A DNA stretch of 64,000 nucleotides from Acidimicrobiaceae bacterium (GTDB lineage: Bacteria; Actinomycetota; Acidimicrobiia; Acidimicrobiales; RAAP-2): positions 1 to 64,000 of the forward strand of contig PMFA01000021.1 of assembly GCA_003155915.1 (NCBI GenBank). Direction: 5' to 3'. The notes under the pieces are model-generated. The model worked only from the letters and a program-made list of their open reading frames with translations, had not been told where the DNA came from and made no database searches. Made by a program: the position numbers and the translations under genes. Positions 18,455-27,451 of this stretch are shown piece after piece. Within the stretch, counting starts at the first letter, position 1, and every line of letters starts with the position of its first letter.

Positions 18455-19848
18455 GTCGTGGGACACTGATTGACCTGCTGTACCTGTTCTCGGCGACGAC
18501 GTTCATCGTCGCGCTCAAGGGACTCGGGAGCCCCAAGCACGCGCGGCGCGGCAACATGGTCGCCGCCTTCGGCATGCTGGTCGCGATCGTGGCGACCTTC
18601 TTCAACTACGTTGACGGACACGCGTTGCGTCACGTGTGGCTGATCCTGCTCGCCATGGCCATTGGCGTCATCGTCGCGGTGCCGACGGCGCGCTTCGTGA
18701 AGATGACGGCGATGCCCCAGTTGGTGGCGATCTTCAACGGCGTCGGTGGTGGCGCCGCGGCGCTCGTGTCGATCACCGAATTCATCCACATCAAATCGAC
18801 TCACCCGGCGACCTACGTCATCCTCGAGGTTCTGCTGGGCCTCCTCATCGGTACGGTCTCCTTCGCCGGATCGGCGGTCGCCTTCGCAAAACTCCAGGAA
18901 CTCATGACCGGGCGACCAGTGACCTACCCGGGCCAGCAACTGATCAACGGCGTCGTCGGCCTCGCGGCCCTGGCGCTCATCGTGACAATCCTCGTCACCG
19001 CGTCGACGAGCCTGCTCTGGATCCTCTTGGCGCTCGCGTTCGTTCTCGGCGTCATCTTCGTCCTGCCGATTGGCGGCGCGGACGTGCCGGTACTGATCTC
19101 ACTGCTCAACGCCTTTACCGGACTGGCGGTCGCGGCGTCGGGCTTCACGCTCGGTTCGAACCTGTTGATCGTCGCGGGTACGCTCGTCGGCGCCTCGGGC
19201 ATCTTGCTGACTCGCCTCATGAGTAAAGCGATGGGCCGAAGCCTCTCCAACGTTCTCTTCTCGGCCTTCGGTTCGGTCATCACCGCGAGTGGCGCGACGA
19301 CCCGTGACGACGGCCGAAGCGTGCGCTCGGGCAGTCCCGAGGACATCGCCATCATGCTCGGCTTCGCGTCGCGCGTCGTGATCATCCCCGGCTACGGCCT
19401 GGCCGTCGCCCAGGGCCAGCACGTGCTGCGCGAACTGGCCGAACTGCTGGAATCCAAGGGGATCGAAGTCTTCTACGCCATTCACCCGGTGGCCGGACGC
19501 ATGCCCGGCCACATGAACGTCTTGCTCGCCGAGGCGAACGTCCCCTACGAACAGCTCCTCGAGATGGACGAAGCGAACTCCGAACTCGCGACGGCCGACG
19601 TGGCGCTGGTCGTGGGCGCGAATGACACCGTAAACCCGGCCGCGGTCGATGACCCGAGCTCGCCGATCTACGGCATGCCGATCATCCACGCCGACTTGGC
19701 CGAGAACGTGGTCTTTCTGAAGCGTTCCATGCGACCGGGCTTCGCCGGCATCGAGAACGACCTGCTCTACAACCCCAAGACGACGCTCGTCTTCGGTGAC
19801 GCAAAGGACACGCTCACCAAGATGGTGGCGGCCGTCAAGGCCAACTAA
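18451..19848 (+). CDS. pntB: NAD(P) transhydrogenase beta subunit
   Basis: This 465-residue subunit has about eight N-terminal membrane helices (domain II) and a C-terminal NADP(H)-binding domain III of about 180 residues. The latter begins near VRSGSPEDIAIML and contains PGYGLAVAQGQ (the NADP-binding loop), HPVAGRMPGHMNVLLAEA and VALVVGANDTVNPAA. The complex couples hydride transfer between NADH and NADP+ to proton flow, supplying NADPH. The start overlaps pntAB; the end overlaps the convergent reductase by four bases. Confidence 0.97.
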   Translation: MSRGTLIDLLYLFSATTFIVALKGLGSPKHARRGNMVAAFGMLVAIVATFFNYVDGHALRHVWLILLAMAIGVIVAVPTARFVKMTAMPQLVAIFNGVGGGAAALVSITEFIHIKSTHPATYVILEVLLGLLIGTVSFAGSAVAFAKLQELMTGRPVTYPGQQLINGVVGLAALALIVTILVTASTSLLWILLALAFVLGVIFVLPIGGADVPVLISLLNAFTGLAVAASGFTLGSNLLIVAGTLVGASGILLTRLMSKAMGRSLSNVLFSAFGSVITASGATTRDDGRSVRSGSPEDIAIMLGFASRVVIIPGYGLAVAQGQHVLRELAELLESKGIEVFYAIHPVAGRMPGHMNVLLAEANVPYEQLLEMDEANSELATADVALVVGANDTVNPAAVDDPSSPIYGMPIIHADLAENVVFLKRSMRPGFAGIENDLLYNPKTTLVFGDAKDTLTKMVAAVKAN

Positions 19849-20765
19849 CTCGTCAGTTCGTTCAGTCGCGCGATTACGTCCGGGCTGAGCGTTCGCACCG
19901 CGTTCGCGTTGGCGCGCATCTGATCGGCGTTGGACGCCCCGGCGATGACGCTCGGGATGACTGCGTGGCTGAGCAACCACGAAAAGGCGAGCGAGAGGAT
20001 CGGCACGTCGATCGATTCGGCGTAATCGAGGAGCGCGGCAACCTTGGTCTGCAGTTCATCGCCCAACCAGTGCACGCTTCGTTCGGGCGTCATCTTGGCG
20101 AGTCGTGACTCTTGGGGAATGGGCTCACCGGGGCGCACTTTGCCGGTGAGGAGTCCGTTGGCCAACGGGTAGAACGGCAAGAAGCCGATCTCCAGGGCCG
20201 AGCACGCCGCGAGCACGCCGTCGCGTTCGGGTTCGCGTTCGAGGAGTGAGTACTGATTCTGCACCGAGACGAACGCCGGACCGTCGCCGGCCGCGGTCTT
20301 CGCTTCGTTCAATTGCGCGACGCTCAAGTTCGAGCATCCAATCTCTCGGACCTTGCCCGCGTCGACGAGTTCGCGAAGCGCGCCCAGCGTGTCGGCGATG
20401 GGCACCGTGTCGTCGGGGTAGTGCAACTGATAGAGGTCGAGGTGATCGGTGCCGAGACGCCGCAGCGAGTCCTCGCACGCGCTCTTCACGTACGTCGGGC
20501 TCGCCCCGAAGTGCGCGTCGTCGATCGGCATGCCGAACTTGCTCGCGATGATCGCCTCATCACGCCGGGCGCCGAGGGCGACGCCGAGCATCGCTTCGGA
20601 CTGGGTGGCGCCGTAGATGTCGGCGGTGTCGAAGAAGGTGACCCCGGCGTCCAGTGCGGCGAGCACGACGTTCGTCGTGCTCGCCTGGTCGAGGCGTGAA
20701 CCGAAGTTGTTGCACCCCACGCCGACGACCGATACCTGCAGTGATCCCAGGGCGCGCGTTTCCAT
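19845..20765 (-). CDS. Aldo/keto reductase
   Basis: This 306-residue NADPH-dependent reductase-like protein has all four catalytic residues: Asp and Tyr in FFDTADIYGATQSE, Lys in IIASKFGM, and His in LYQLHYPD. The TIM-barrel phosphate-binding end is seen as SVIAGASNADQMRANANAV. The ATG at 20765 was chosen over 20801 because GAGGAGGAG lies just upstream and the residues ETRALGSLQVSVVGVGCNNFG fit the family start. The substrate is unknown. It diverges from the ferredoxin gene. Confidence 0.93.
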   Translation of the reverse strand: METRALGSLQVSVVGVGCNNFGSRLDQASTTNVVLAALDAGVTFFDTADIYGATQSEAMLGVALGARRDEAIIASKFGMPIDDAHFGASPTYVKSACEDSLRRLGTDHLDLYQLHYPDDTVPIADTLGALRELVDAGKVREIGCSNLSVAQLNEAKTAAGDGPAFVSVQNQYSLLEREPERDGVLAACSALEIGFLPFYPLANGLLTGKVRPGEPIPQESRLAKMTPERSVHWLGDELQTKVAALLDYAESIDVPILSLAFSWLLSHAVIPSVIAGASNADQMRANANAVRTLSPDVIARLNELTS

Positions 20766-20862
20766 ATGTTCTCCTCCTCGAGTCGATTCGAGTGTACGCA
20801 TTCGATACTTCGTTCAACCGGTGAGAACTACGATGGAGGGCAGTCCGTCGCAAGGAGTTCCC

Positions 20863-21054
20863 ATGAAGGTCGTTGTTGATTACGATGCCTGCTCCAGCAA
20901 CGCCGTGTGCATGGGTATCGCGCCAGAGATATTCGAAGTCCGCGATGACGGCTTCATGTACGTGCTCAATGAGAATCCGGGCCCCGAGTTCGACGAGCGA
21001 CTGCGCGAAGCCGTGGCGAGTTGTCCCAACGGCGCCCTCTCCCTTGCGGAGTAA
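20863..21054 (+). CDS. Small [3Fe-4S]-type ferredoxin
   Basis: This ferredoxin of only 63 residues starts MKVVVDYDACSSNAVCMGIAP, with three ligand Cys at 10, 16 and 54 (SCPNGAL). The Cys normally at the second position of a [4Fe-4S] set is not present, so a [3Fe-4S] cluster is expected, as in ferredoxins that serve cytochromes P450. The ATG has AAGGAG about six bases upstream. It ends three bases before gltX, so it may share its mRNA. No P450 gene is in the window. Confidence 0.9.
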   Translation: MKVVVDYDACSSNAVCMGIAPEIFEVRDDGFMYVLNENPGPEFDERLREAVASCPNGALSLAE

Positions 21055-21057
21055 TCC

Positions 21058-22509
21058 GTGAGCGGCACGCGCGTCCGCATCGCACCGTCACCGACCGGTT
21101 TCATGCACGTCGGTACCGCGCGCACGGCGCTGTTCAATTGGCTCTTTTCACACCAGACGAACGGTGTGTTCATCTTGCGCATCGAGGACACCGACACCGA
21201 GCGCAACCGCGACGAGTGGCGCGAGGGCATCATCACGGGTCTGGTGTGGCTCGGGCTCGACTTTGACGAGGGTCCGTTCCTGCAAAGCGAATTACTGCCC
21301 GATCACGTCGCCTCGGCCGAGGCGCTCTACGCGAACGGCTATCTCTACGCGTGCGACTGCACGCGCGAACAGATCGACGAGCGCATCAAGGGTAACGACA
21401 AGCCCGGCTACGACGGCTTCTGTCGTGATCGCAACGTCACACGAACGGATGTGACCGCACTGCGCTTTCGGGTGCCCGATGAAGGCGTCACGGTCGTACA
21501 CGACGTGATTCGCGGTGATATCACGTTCACGCACGACAGTTACGAAGATTTCATCGTCGTGCGCTCCAACGGCGTCGTGCTCTATCCGTTGGCCAACGCC
21601 GTCGACGACCGCAGCATGACGATCACGCACATCATCCGCGGCGAGGATTTACTTCCCACCACGCCCAAACAGGTGATGATGTGGGAAGCGCTCAATCACT
21701 GTCCCGAAGTGGAGAGCGTGGCGCACCCGCAGTACGCCCACTTACCCATGCTCGTCAACGAGCAGCGCAAGAAGCTCTCGAAACGCAAGGACCCCGTCGC
21801 CGTCGAGTCCTACCGCGACCAGGGGTACTTGCCCGAAGCGTTCGTCAACTACCTCGCGCTCCTCGGCTGGAGTCCGCGTGGTGAAGAAGAGATCGTGCCG
21901 CGCGCGACACTGATCGAACAGTTCCGCTTGGAAGACGTGTCGCACTCGCCGGCCTTCTTCGACGTCAAGAAGCTGACGCACATGAACGGGGAGTACATCC
22001 GTGCGCTGTCGCTCGAGGAGTTCATCGAGGCGGCAACGCCGTGGGTAGCACCGTGGTCGAGCGAATGGCGACCCAGTGACCGCGAGGTGCCGTGGACGCG
22101 CGACCAATTCGATCCGGAACTCTTCAATCAGGTCGCTCACCTCGTGCAAGAGCGCGTGGCGACCTTGGGCGAGATTCCGGCGATGGTGAGTTTCTTCTTC
22201 CTCGATGAGGTTCCCTTTGACGACGCGGTCTTCGCCAAGACCATCGCGAACGACGACGCGGGAAGAGCACTGCTCGCGTTGGCGCTCGACGCCTTCGCCA
22301 CCGTCGAATGGAACACCGCCGCGTTACACGAGTCGACGCTGAAGTTGGGGGAATCGATCGGGCTGGCCCTGCGCAAGAGTCAGGCGCCGATTCGCTGTGC
22401 GATCACCGGAACATCGGTCGGACCGCCACTTTTTGAGTCGATGGAACTGTTAGGGCGTCAGGCGGTGTTGGAGCGTCTGCGAAGCGCGTTGGTTCGTGCC
22501 GCCGCGTGA
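21058..22509 (+). CDS. gltX: Glutamate-tRNA ligase
   Basis: This 483-residue class I synthetase activates glutamate and attaches it to tRNA. The HIGH-type motif is FMHVGTARTALFNWLF near residues 15-30, and the KMSKS-type loop is KKLSKRKDP near 241-249. The C-terminal anticodon-binding domain is complete. tRNA-Gln and tRNA-Glu lie within 800 bases downstream. In organisms without glutaminyl-tRNA synthetase this enzyme also charges tRNA-Gln, so a non-discriminating role is plausible but not shown by the sequence. Confidence 0.97.
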   Translation: MSGTRVRIAPSPTGFMHVGTARTALFNWLFSHQTNGVFILRIEDTDTERNRDEWREGIITGLVWLGLDFDEGPFLQSELLPDHVASAEALYANGYLYACDCTREQIDERIKGNDKPGYDGFCRDRNVTRTDVTALRFRVPDEGVTVVHDVIRGDITFTHDSYEDFIVVRSNGVVLYPLANAVDDRSMTITHIIRGEDLLPTTPKQVMMWEALNHCPEVESVAHPQYAHLPMLVNEQRKKLSKRKDPVAVESYRDQGYLPEAFVNYLALLGWSPRGEEEIVPRATLIEQFRLEDVSHSPAFFDVKKLTHMNGEYIRALSLEEFIEAATPWVAPWSSEWRPSDREVPWTRDQFDPELFNQVAHLVQERVATLGEIPAMVSFFFLDEVPFDDAVFAKTIANDDAGRALLALALDAFATVEWNTAALHESTLKLGESIGLALRKSQAPIRCAITGTSVGPPLFESMELLGRQAVLERLRSALVRAAA

Positions 22510-23123
22510 TCTTCGGTCCCATCAAACTGATCATTCGCATCATCACGCTGCTGATCTGTGTCGTGATCCTGTACTTCGCGATCACCTTCGTCCAAATATG
22601 GTTGACCGGACACGAACACTCCACGAAGCACGCTCAGGCAATCCTGGTCTTCGGCACGACTGAGGACAACGGGACGCCGTCACCGGAGCTCCAGGCGCGA
22701 CTCGATCAAGCCTTGGTCTTGTGGCACAAGGACCGCGCGCCGTGGATCGCCGTCACCGGTGGCAAGCGACCGGGCGACATTTACACCGAGGCCGGTGCGT
22801 CAGCGACATATTTGGAAGCGCACGGCGTGCCGGCGTCGAAGATCCTGGAGGGTTCCGGTACCGACACGTGGGAGAACGTTAAGACGGTACTGCCGAAGCT
22901 GAAGGCGCACGGCATCAAGACCGTCCTCACGGTGACCGATCCGTTTCACGAGGACCGCGCGATGGCGATCTCGTCCTCGCAGGGACTCACGCCGTATCCC
23001 TCACCGGTGCGCAACTCTCCGACGGTCAAGCATTCGCTGTGGAAGTACTACTTGAAAGAAACCTTCGAAGTGGGTATTGGTCGCATCATCGGCTTTGAAA
23101 CATTCCACTCCTGGTTCGACTGA
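22506..23123 (+). CDS. YdcF-like protein with DUF218 domain
   Basis: This 205-residue protein begins with one membrane helix (LIIRIITLLICVVILYFAIT) and has a DUF218 domain. Its signs are AILVFGTTEDNG, LQARLDQALVLWHKD, WIAVTGGKRPGD, TEAGASATYLEAHGVPASKILEG, and the late VTDPFHEDRAMAISSSQGL. Family members such as SanA and YdcF are envelope-linked and of uncertain biochemical role. The start overlaps gltX by four bases. Confidence 0.85.
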   Translation: MIFGPIKLIIRIITLLICVVILYFAITFVQIWLTGHEHSTKHAQAILVFGTTEDNGTPSPELQARLDQALVLWHKDRAPWIAVTGGKRPGDIYTEAGASATYLEAHGVPASKILEGSGTDTWENVKTVLPKLKAHGIKTVLTVTDPFHEDRAMAISSSQGLTPYPSPVRNSPTVKHSLWKYYLKETFEVGIGRIIGFETFHSWFD

Positions 23124-23184
23124 TCGCCGTGGTCATCGGTCGCTGGCGTATTCTTTGGCTTCTCGGGTAGGCTTTCCAAGCCCT

Positions 23185-23256
23185 TCGGGGGTGGTGTAAT
23201 TGGCAACACAACTGGTTCTGGTCCAGTTATTCAGGGTTCGAGTCCTTGCCCCCGAG
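23185..23256 (+). tRNA. tRNA-Gln (anticodon CTG)
   Basis: The acceptor stem pairs TCGGGGG (23185-23191) with CCCCCGA (23249-23255), with discriminator G. The D arm is GTGTAATTGGCAACAC. The anticodon stem ACTGG/CCAGT encloses loop TTCTGGT, giving anticodon CTG. The T arm CAGGG-TTCGAGT-CCTTG is complete. CCA is not encoded. It reads CAG codons. Confidence 0.95.
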
Positions 23257-23292
23257 CGAATGAGACGGAGTTTGTCGCTGCGTTTCCTTCAT

Positions 23293-23365
23293 GGTCCCAT
23301 CGTCTAGTGGCCTAGGACATCACCCTCTCAAGGTGGAGGCACGGGTTCGAATCCCGTTGGGACTG
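23293..23365 (+). tRNA. tRNA-Glu (anticodon CTC)
   Basis: The acceptor stem pairs GGTCCCA (23293-23299) with TGGGACT (23358-23364), one end being a G-T pair, with discriminator G. The anticodon loop CTCTCAA gives CTC, reading GAG. The T arm is ACGGG-TTCGAAT-CCCGT. CCA is not encoded. It lies 36 bases after tRNA-Gln, probably on one precursor. Confidence 0.95.
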
Positions 23366-23387
23366 CTTTTGGCCTTGCCCGCTTACG

Positions 23388-24281
23388 TCAGCCGGCGGTG
23401 GACTGTGACGTAGTGAGGAACGGAAGGACGTTGTTCGCCCACGTGAAGTACATCGGCGGCGGCGAACCGGCGGGCAGTTCGATCAGGCTCGTGAAGGCTC
23501 CGGTGCCGTTCACGATCGCGAAGCCGGTGCCCATCTCACACGTCGTGCAGTGCAGACCAACGCCGAAGTTATAGGTGCCGTCGTATCCGAGTAGTTGGTC
23601 GCGGTGGCCCCAACATCCCAGCGCGTCGGCAGACGTACACGCCAGGTTGGGCGTCGACGAGGAACTGCCGCCCCAACCGTCTTCGTACATCCAGACGTAG
23701 TCGGCTTCCAACGCGGAGTAACCCGTCGCAAACGTGCTCCCCATGCCACGAACCCCCCCGCTATCAAGACCCGCTCCAAACCCACGGGCGTATCCGGGGT
23801 CGGCCTCGTGCGCCGCGGCGAACTGCGCGGAAGCGTGGAGCTGGCGATTCAGCCCGAGGTACGGCGGCAGCCCACGGGCGGTGCGTTCGAGGTCCACGAT
23901 CACGAAGATCTGTTCTTGCGGCTTCAGTTGGAACCAGTTGGTCGGTAGGACGATCGCCGGCAGCTCTTCATCCGCGCGCGCCACGTTGAGGGCGCGCAAC
24001 AAAAACTGCGTGCAGGTTGGCGTGCCGCTGAACGACGGGAACACCGGTCGAAGATTTGAACGCGGGCCGACGAGGCGTACGCAAGGGTTCGTGCATGGTG
24101 TCGCGACCGAGGTGTCGTGACAGAGGCCGCTCGAAAGGAAGTTCGGCGAGGGAACGACGTTGGTGGCGGGATTGTCGGGAGGCAGGACGCCGGTCGCCCC
24201 GACAGGGGTCGCGACGGCACCGACCATGAAGAGGCCGGTGAGGAGTACTCCAAGTGCTCGAAGGATATTGAGTCGTCGCAA
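23388..24281 (-). CDS. Secreted CAP-domain-like protein
   Basis: This 297-residue protein has a clear signal peptide (basic MRRLNILR, hydrophobic run, VGATG). The mature part includes LLRALNVARADEELPAI, then LERTARGLPPYLGLNRQLHASAQFAAAHEADP, the pattern of the CAP/SCP fold (N-terminal helix of small secreted proteins). Later are YNFGVGLHCTT and FAIVNGTG. Six or more Cys may pair. The classical CAP His/Glu set is only partly recognisable. CAP proteins are secreted and of varied function. The gene is downstream of the amidase on the same strand, with a 236-base gap that shows nothing recognisable. Confidence 0.65.
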   Translation of the reverse strand: MRRLNILRALGVLLTGLFMVGAVATPVGATGVLPPDNPATNVVPSPNFLSSGLCHDTSVATPCTNPCVRLVGPRSNLRPVFPSFSGTPTCTQFLLRALNVARADEELPAIVLPTNWFQLKPQEQIFVIVDLERTARGLPPYLGLNRQLHASAQFAAAHEADPGYARGFGAGLDSGGVRGMGSTFATGYSALEADYVWMYEDGWGGSSSSTPNLACTSADALGCWGHRDQLLGYDGTYNFGVGLHCTTCEMGTGFAIVNGTGAFTSLIELPAGSPPPMYFTWANNVLPFLTTSQSTAG

Positions 24282-24517
24282 ATCTCTCTCCAGGTTGTTG
24301 AGTCGTGAGGGCCCTTCCGGTACTTTGAAGACGTGATCGTGCTCCGGTGAGTTTTACACGAATCCTCGACACAGATTTTGCCCTTGCAATACCGGGTCAA
24401 TTCTGGGCCATTTGGGTCAAATAAGGTCCACGTTCGGCCCAATTCATCAACTAATGGCAACCATCACTTGACGCTCTCGTGTTCAATGCAGCGATTTGAC
24501 ATCAATAACGGGTCCGC

Positions 24518-25945
24518 TCATGACGCCAGGACCGTGGCGAGCGATTCGTAGCCGGGCGCGCTGCGCGCCCACGGATACGCCGCTTCCACGAGATCGGCGA
24601 CGTCGAGCAGCAGGTAGTCGTCATAGTGCGCGGCCGTCACTTGAAGGCCAAACGGTAGCCCGGTGGGCAACATGCCGAAGGGGAACGTGAGTGCGGGGTG
24701 GCCCGTGACGTTTTGCACGGCGGTCGAATAGACCTCGGGGGGCAACCCGTGTACGTCAGTGTCAGCGCGCAAGCGCCCATCAGCGAGATAGCCAGCGCTC
24801 GCCAAGGTGGGCGTGAGCAACAGCCCGTCGTCACCCAAGAGTTCGTCCATGGTTCGCACGTAGCGGAATCGCCGCCGACGGGCGTTGAGATACTCCTCAG
24901 CCGTGACGTCGAGGCCGGCCGTAAGAAACTCCTGCGTGGAGACGTGGAACTCACCCATGTGCTCTTCGACCCACGCACGGCCGAGCGACGTCACGTGTTC
25001 GGCCGTGGTCACCGAGAACCAATCGAGGTCCGGGTCCCCGTCGACGAAGAAACCTTCTGGTTCACGCCACGTAATCGTCGCCTTCATGACGTCGGCGAAG
25101 GCGTCGACGGCCTCGTGAAACGTCGTTTCGACACCAGAGGGGAGAGGCCCGAATGGTGAGGTTCGCTCGGCGGCGAAGACTCGCAGGGGCCGACCGTCGA
25201 GACGAGCCATGTTGGCGAGAAAAGCGCGGGTGGGCGCGGTGGGGTCTCCGGCGATTGGACCGGCCATCACGTCCAAGAGGAGTCGCAGGTCGTCACTCGA
25301 GGTCGCGAACGGACCGTCGGTGGAGTAATCGATCCAGTCGTGGGCCGGCCAACGACCGATAAGCCCGTTGGTCGGCTTGAGACCGACCAGTCCACAAAAT
25401 GACGCCGGTATGCGGATCGAACCGCCCCCGTCGGTGGCGCTGGCGACGCCGACGAGGCCCGCGGCCACGGCGGCGGCCGAACCGCCGCTCGAACCGCCGG
25501 GTGAGAGATCAAGGTTCCAGGGATTACGGGTCACCCCGGTCAAGAGGTTGGCGGTGTAGCCCTCGATGGCGAATTCGGGCAGTGTCGACTTCCCTACGAT
25601 CACCGCACCGGCGTCGAGGAGACGCTGCGGGACGACGCCGTTCGACGTCGCTGGGGCCACGTCTCGCAGGGCCAACGAGCCCTTTCGCGTCGGGTGACCA
25701 CGCCAATCTTCGAGGTCTTTGATCAACGTCGGTATCCCGGCGAGGGGTCCTGTCGGACGTTTGCCGTGGTCGATTGCGGCGGCTGCTCCGAGCGCCTCGT
25801 CGAAGGTCGCTTCAGCGAGAACGTTCAAATCGGGATTGGCCGCTTCGAGTCGCTCGATCGAACTCGTCACCAGAGTGGACGCGCTGAGTCGGCCTTCTCG
25901 AACGGCGGCCGAGAGCACATGGAGCGGTCCGGGCGAGCGCGTCAC
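24518..25945 (-). CDS. Amidase signature enzyme
   Basis: This 475-residue Ser-cisSer-Lys amidase hydrolyses amide bonds. The Lys is in [11 protein letters not shown] (near residue 73), and the Gly/Ser-rich core [19 protein letters not shown] (from about 148) supplies both Ser, followed by [20 protein letters not shown]. The length and the C-terminal part differ from GatA, and no gatB or gatC is nearby, so I do not call it a tRNA amidotransferase subunit. The natural substrate is unknown. It lies 9 bases downstream of the rhodanese gene on the same strand. Confidence 0.93.
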   Translation of the reverse strand: MTRSPGPLHVLSAAVREGRLSASTLVTSSIERLEAANPDLNVLAEATFDEALGAAAAIDHGKRPTGPLAGIPTLIKDLEDWRGHPTRKGSLALRDVAPATSNGVVPQRLLDAGAVIVGKSTLPEFAIEGYTANLLTGVTRNPWNLDLSPGGSSGGSAAAVAAGLVGVASATDGGGSIRIPASFCGLVGLKPTNGLIGRWPAHDWIDYSTDGPFATSSDDLRLLLDVMAGPIAGDPTAPTRAFLANMARLDGRPLRVFAAERTSPFGPLPSGVETTFHEAVDAFADVMKATITWREPEGFFVDGDPDLDWFSVTTAEHVTSLGRAWVEEHMGEFHVSTQEFLTAGLDVTAEEYLNARRRRFRYVRTMDELLGDDGLLLTPTLASAGYLADGRLRADTDVHGLPPEVYSTAVQNVTGHPALTFPFGMLPTGLPFGLQVTAAHYDDYLLLDVADLVEAAYPWARSAPGYESLATVLAS

Positions 25946-25954
25946 GGCGAGCGC

Positions 25955-26290
25955 CTAGATGATCGTAGGTTCGTCGATGTCGCCCACGAGCGCTTCGCCC
26001 TCGGCGCTCCAGGCGAGCATCCCGCCTTCGAGGTTGACGGCGTCGTGACCCCGTTCGATGAGGAACTTCGCGGCCCGACCGGACCTCGCGCCCGAGCGAC
26101 AGACGCAGACGATCAGGCGATCACTCGGCATTTCCTCCAAGTGGTCGGGCACGTCATTGAGAGGAATGTGTGTGGCGTTCGAGGCCCGGCCCGACTCCCA
26201 TTCGTTGTCCTCGCGGACATCCAACAGGAATGCGCCGCCATCGAGGAGTTCGAGCACTTCGGCGACGTTGACATTGCGTGCTTCGGTCAT
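25955..26290 (-). CDS. Rhodanese-like single-domain protein
   Basis: This 111-residue protein is one rhodanese domain. It starts MTEARNVNVAEVLELLDGGAFLLDVRE and carries the active loop CVCRSGARSGRAAKFLIERG, where CRSGARS is the sulfur-carrying Cys loop; GGMLAWSAEG ends the domain. The ATG has AAGGA upstream. A much longer open frame (to 27229) is antisense to the divergent MBL gene. The gene shares a 60-base control region with the rhodanese-MBL gene. It is probably involved in sulfur transfer. Confidence 0.92.
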   Translation of the reverse strand: MTEARNVNVAEVLELLDGGAFLLDVREDNEWESGRASNATHIPLNDVPDHLEEMPSDRLIVCVCRSGARSGRAAKFLIERGHDAVNLEGGMLAWSAEGEALVGDIDEPTII

Positions 26291-26350
26291 GACCAGTCCT
26301 TCGTTACGGCTCGGTGCCAGTTCCAGCGAATCTACTCGTAGACTTTTCGC

Positions 26351-27451
26351 GTGGCTCGCGCGGATTTGATTTCCAGTATCTCCACCTACGAGCTCCTCCC
26401 ACTCCTCGACGCCGACGAATGCCCGTACATGCTCGACGTGCGCGAGATCGATGAGGTGGCCGACTGGCAGATTCCCGGTGTGCACAACATCCCGCTCGAC
26501 GCGCTCGAGAAACGACTCGAAGAAATCCCGCGCGATGAACATGTCGTCGTCATCTGCGCCATGGGCGCTCGGGCCCGACAAGGCGCCGAGATCCTCGCGC
26601 GCCACGACATCGCCAGTGACGTCCTCGAGGGCGGAATGGGCGCCTGGGCCTCGACGTACGACGCGGTCGAGGGAGAGTTCGGCGGCGCCACGGTGGTGCA
26701 ACTTCGACGACGGGGCAAGGGCTGTCTCTCCTACGTGATCGGCGCCGGCGACAACTGTGTCGTGATCGACCCCTCGATTGCGCTCGAGCAGTACATTTCG
26801 GTCGCCGCCAGGCACGGCTGGGCGATCACCCACGTCCTCGATACCCACTTGCACGCCGATCACCTCAGTGGCGCCCGCGCTTTGGTCACTGCGACCGGTG
26901 CTGAGTTGTGGCTGAACCCCTCGGACGACTTCAGGTTTGAGTTCACGCCGATCAGTGACGGCCGCAGTGTCTCGCTGGCACCCGGGGTGGAACTGACCGT
27001 CTCGGCGGTCAGCGTGCCGGGCCACACCGAGGGCTCCACGATGTACCAGCTGGGTCACTCGGCGGTCTTCACCGGCGACACCGTGTTCCTTGAGAGCGTC
27101 GGTCGACCGGACCTGGCCGACCAGGCCGAGGCCTTCGCGCACAGTCTGTACCGCAGTGTGCATGAACGCGTCTTGCCCCTCGATGGCGACATCATGGTGT
27201 TCCCCGCGCATTACGGCGCCGTCGTACAAGTGAAGGCGAACGAGTTCGTGGCGCGGCGACTCGGCGAACTTCGAGTCACGCTCCCGGCGTTCGCGCTCAA
27301 CGAGTCAGAGTTTGTGGCGTGGGCGATAGCCAACGTGAAGGATCGACCTCCGAACTACCAGCACATCGTGGCGATCAACGCCGGTCGTGAGAGCGTTGGT
27401 CAAGAGTCAGCGCAACTCGAACTCGGCCCGAATCGCTGCGCGGTGGCTTAG
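26351..27451 (+). CDS. Rhodanese domain fused to metallo-beta-lactamase hydrolase
   Basis: This 366-residue protein has an N-terminal rhodanese domain (residues 10-105; LDVREIDEVADWQIPGVHNIP, active loop CAMGARARQ) followed by a metallo-beta-lactamase fold. The metal motif is THLHADHLSG near residue 164-173, with further ligands in GHTEGSTMYQ and FTGDTVF. This resembles ETHE1/BlhR-type persulfide dioxygenases, which usually carry the rhodanese domain at the C-terminus, so the order here is reversed. The role is probably persulfide or thiol detoxification. The divergent neighbour is also a rhodanese. Confidence 0.9.
   Translation: MARADLISSISTYELLPLLDADECPYMLDVREIDEVADWQIPGVHNIPLDALEKRLEEIPRDEHVVVICAMGARARQGAEILARHDIASDVLEGGMGAWASTYDAVEGEFGGATVVQLRRRGKGCLSYVIGAGDNCVVIDPSIALEQYISVAARHGWAITHVLDTHLHADHLSGARALVTATGAELWLNPSDDFRFEFTPISDGRSVSLAPGVELTVSAVSVPGHTEGSTMYQLGHSAVFTGDTVFLESVGRPDLADQAEAFAHSLYRSVHERVLPLDGDIMVFPAHYGAVVQVKANEFVARRLGELRVTLPAFALNESEFVAWAIANVKDRPPNYQHIVAINAGRESVGQESAQLELGPNRCAVA

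Noticed and set aside
23185-23365. tRNA pair as an attachment site for an island
   Set aside because: No direct repeat of either tRNA 3' end was seen downstream, and no integrase is adjacent.
24518-25945. Amidase as GatA of the tRNA amidotransferase
   Set aside because: It has the amidase core, but length and later regions differ from GatA, and gatB/gatC are not adjacent.
26291-27229. A 424-residue minus-strand frame covering the rhodanese-MBL gene
   Set aside because: Only its last 111 residues (to 25955) are a real rhodanese. The rest is antisense to a well-supported gene and has no family features.
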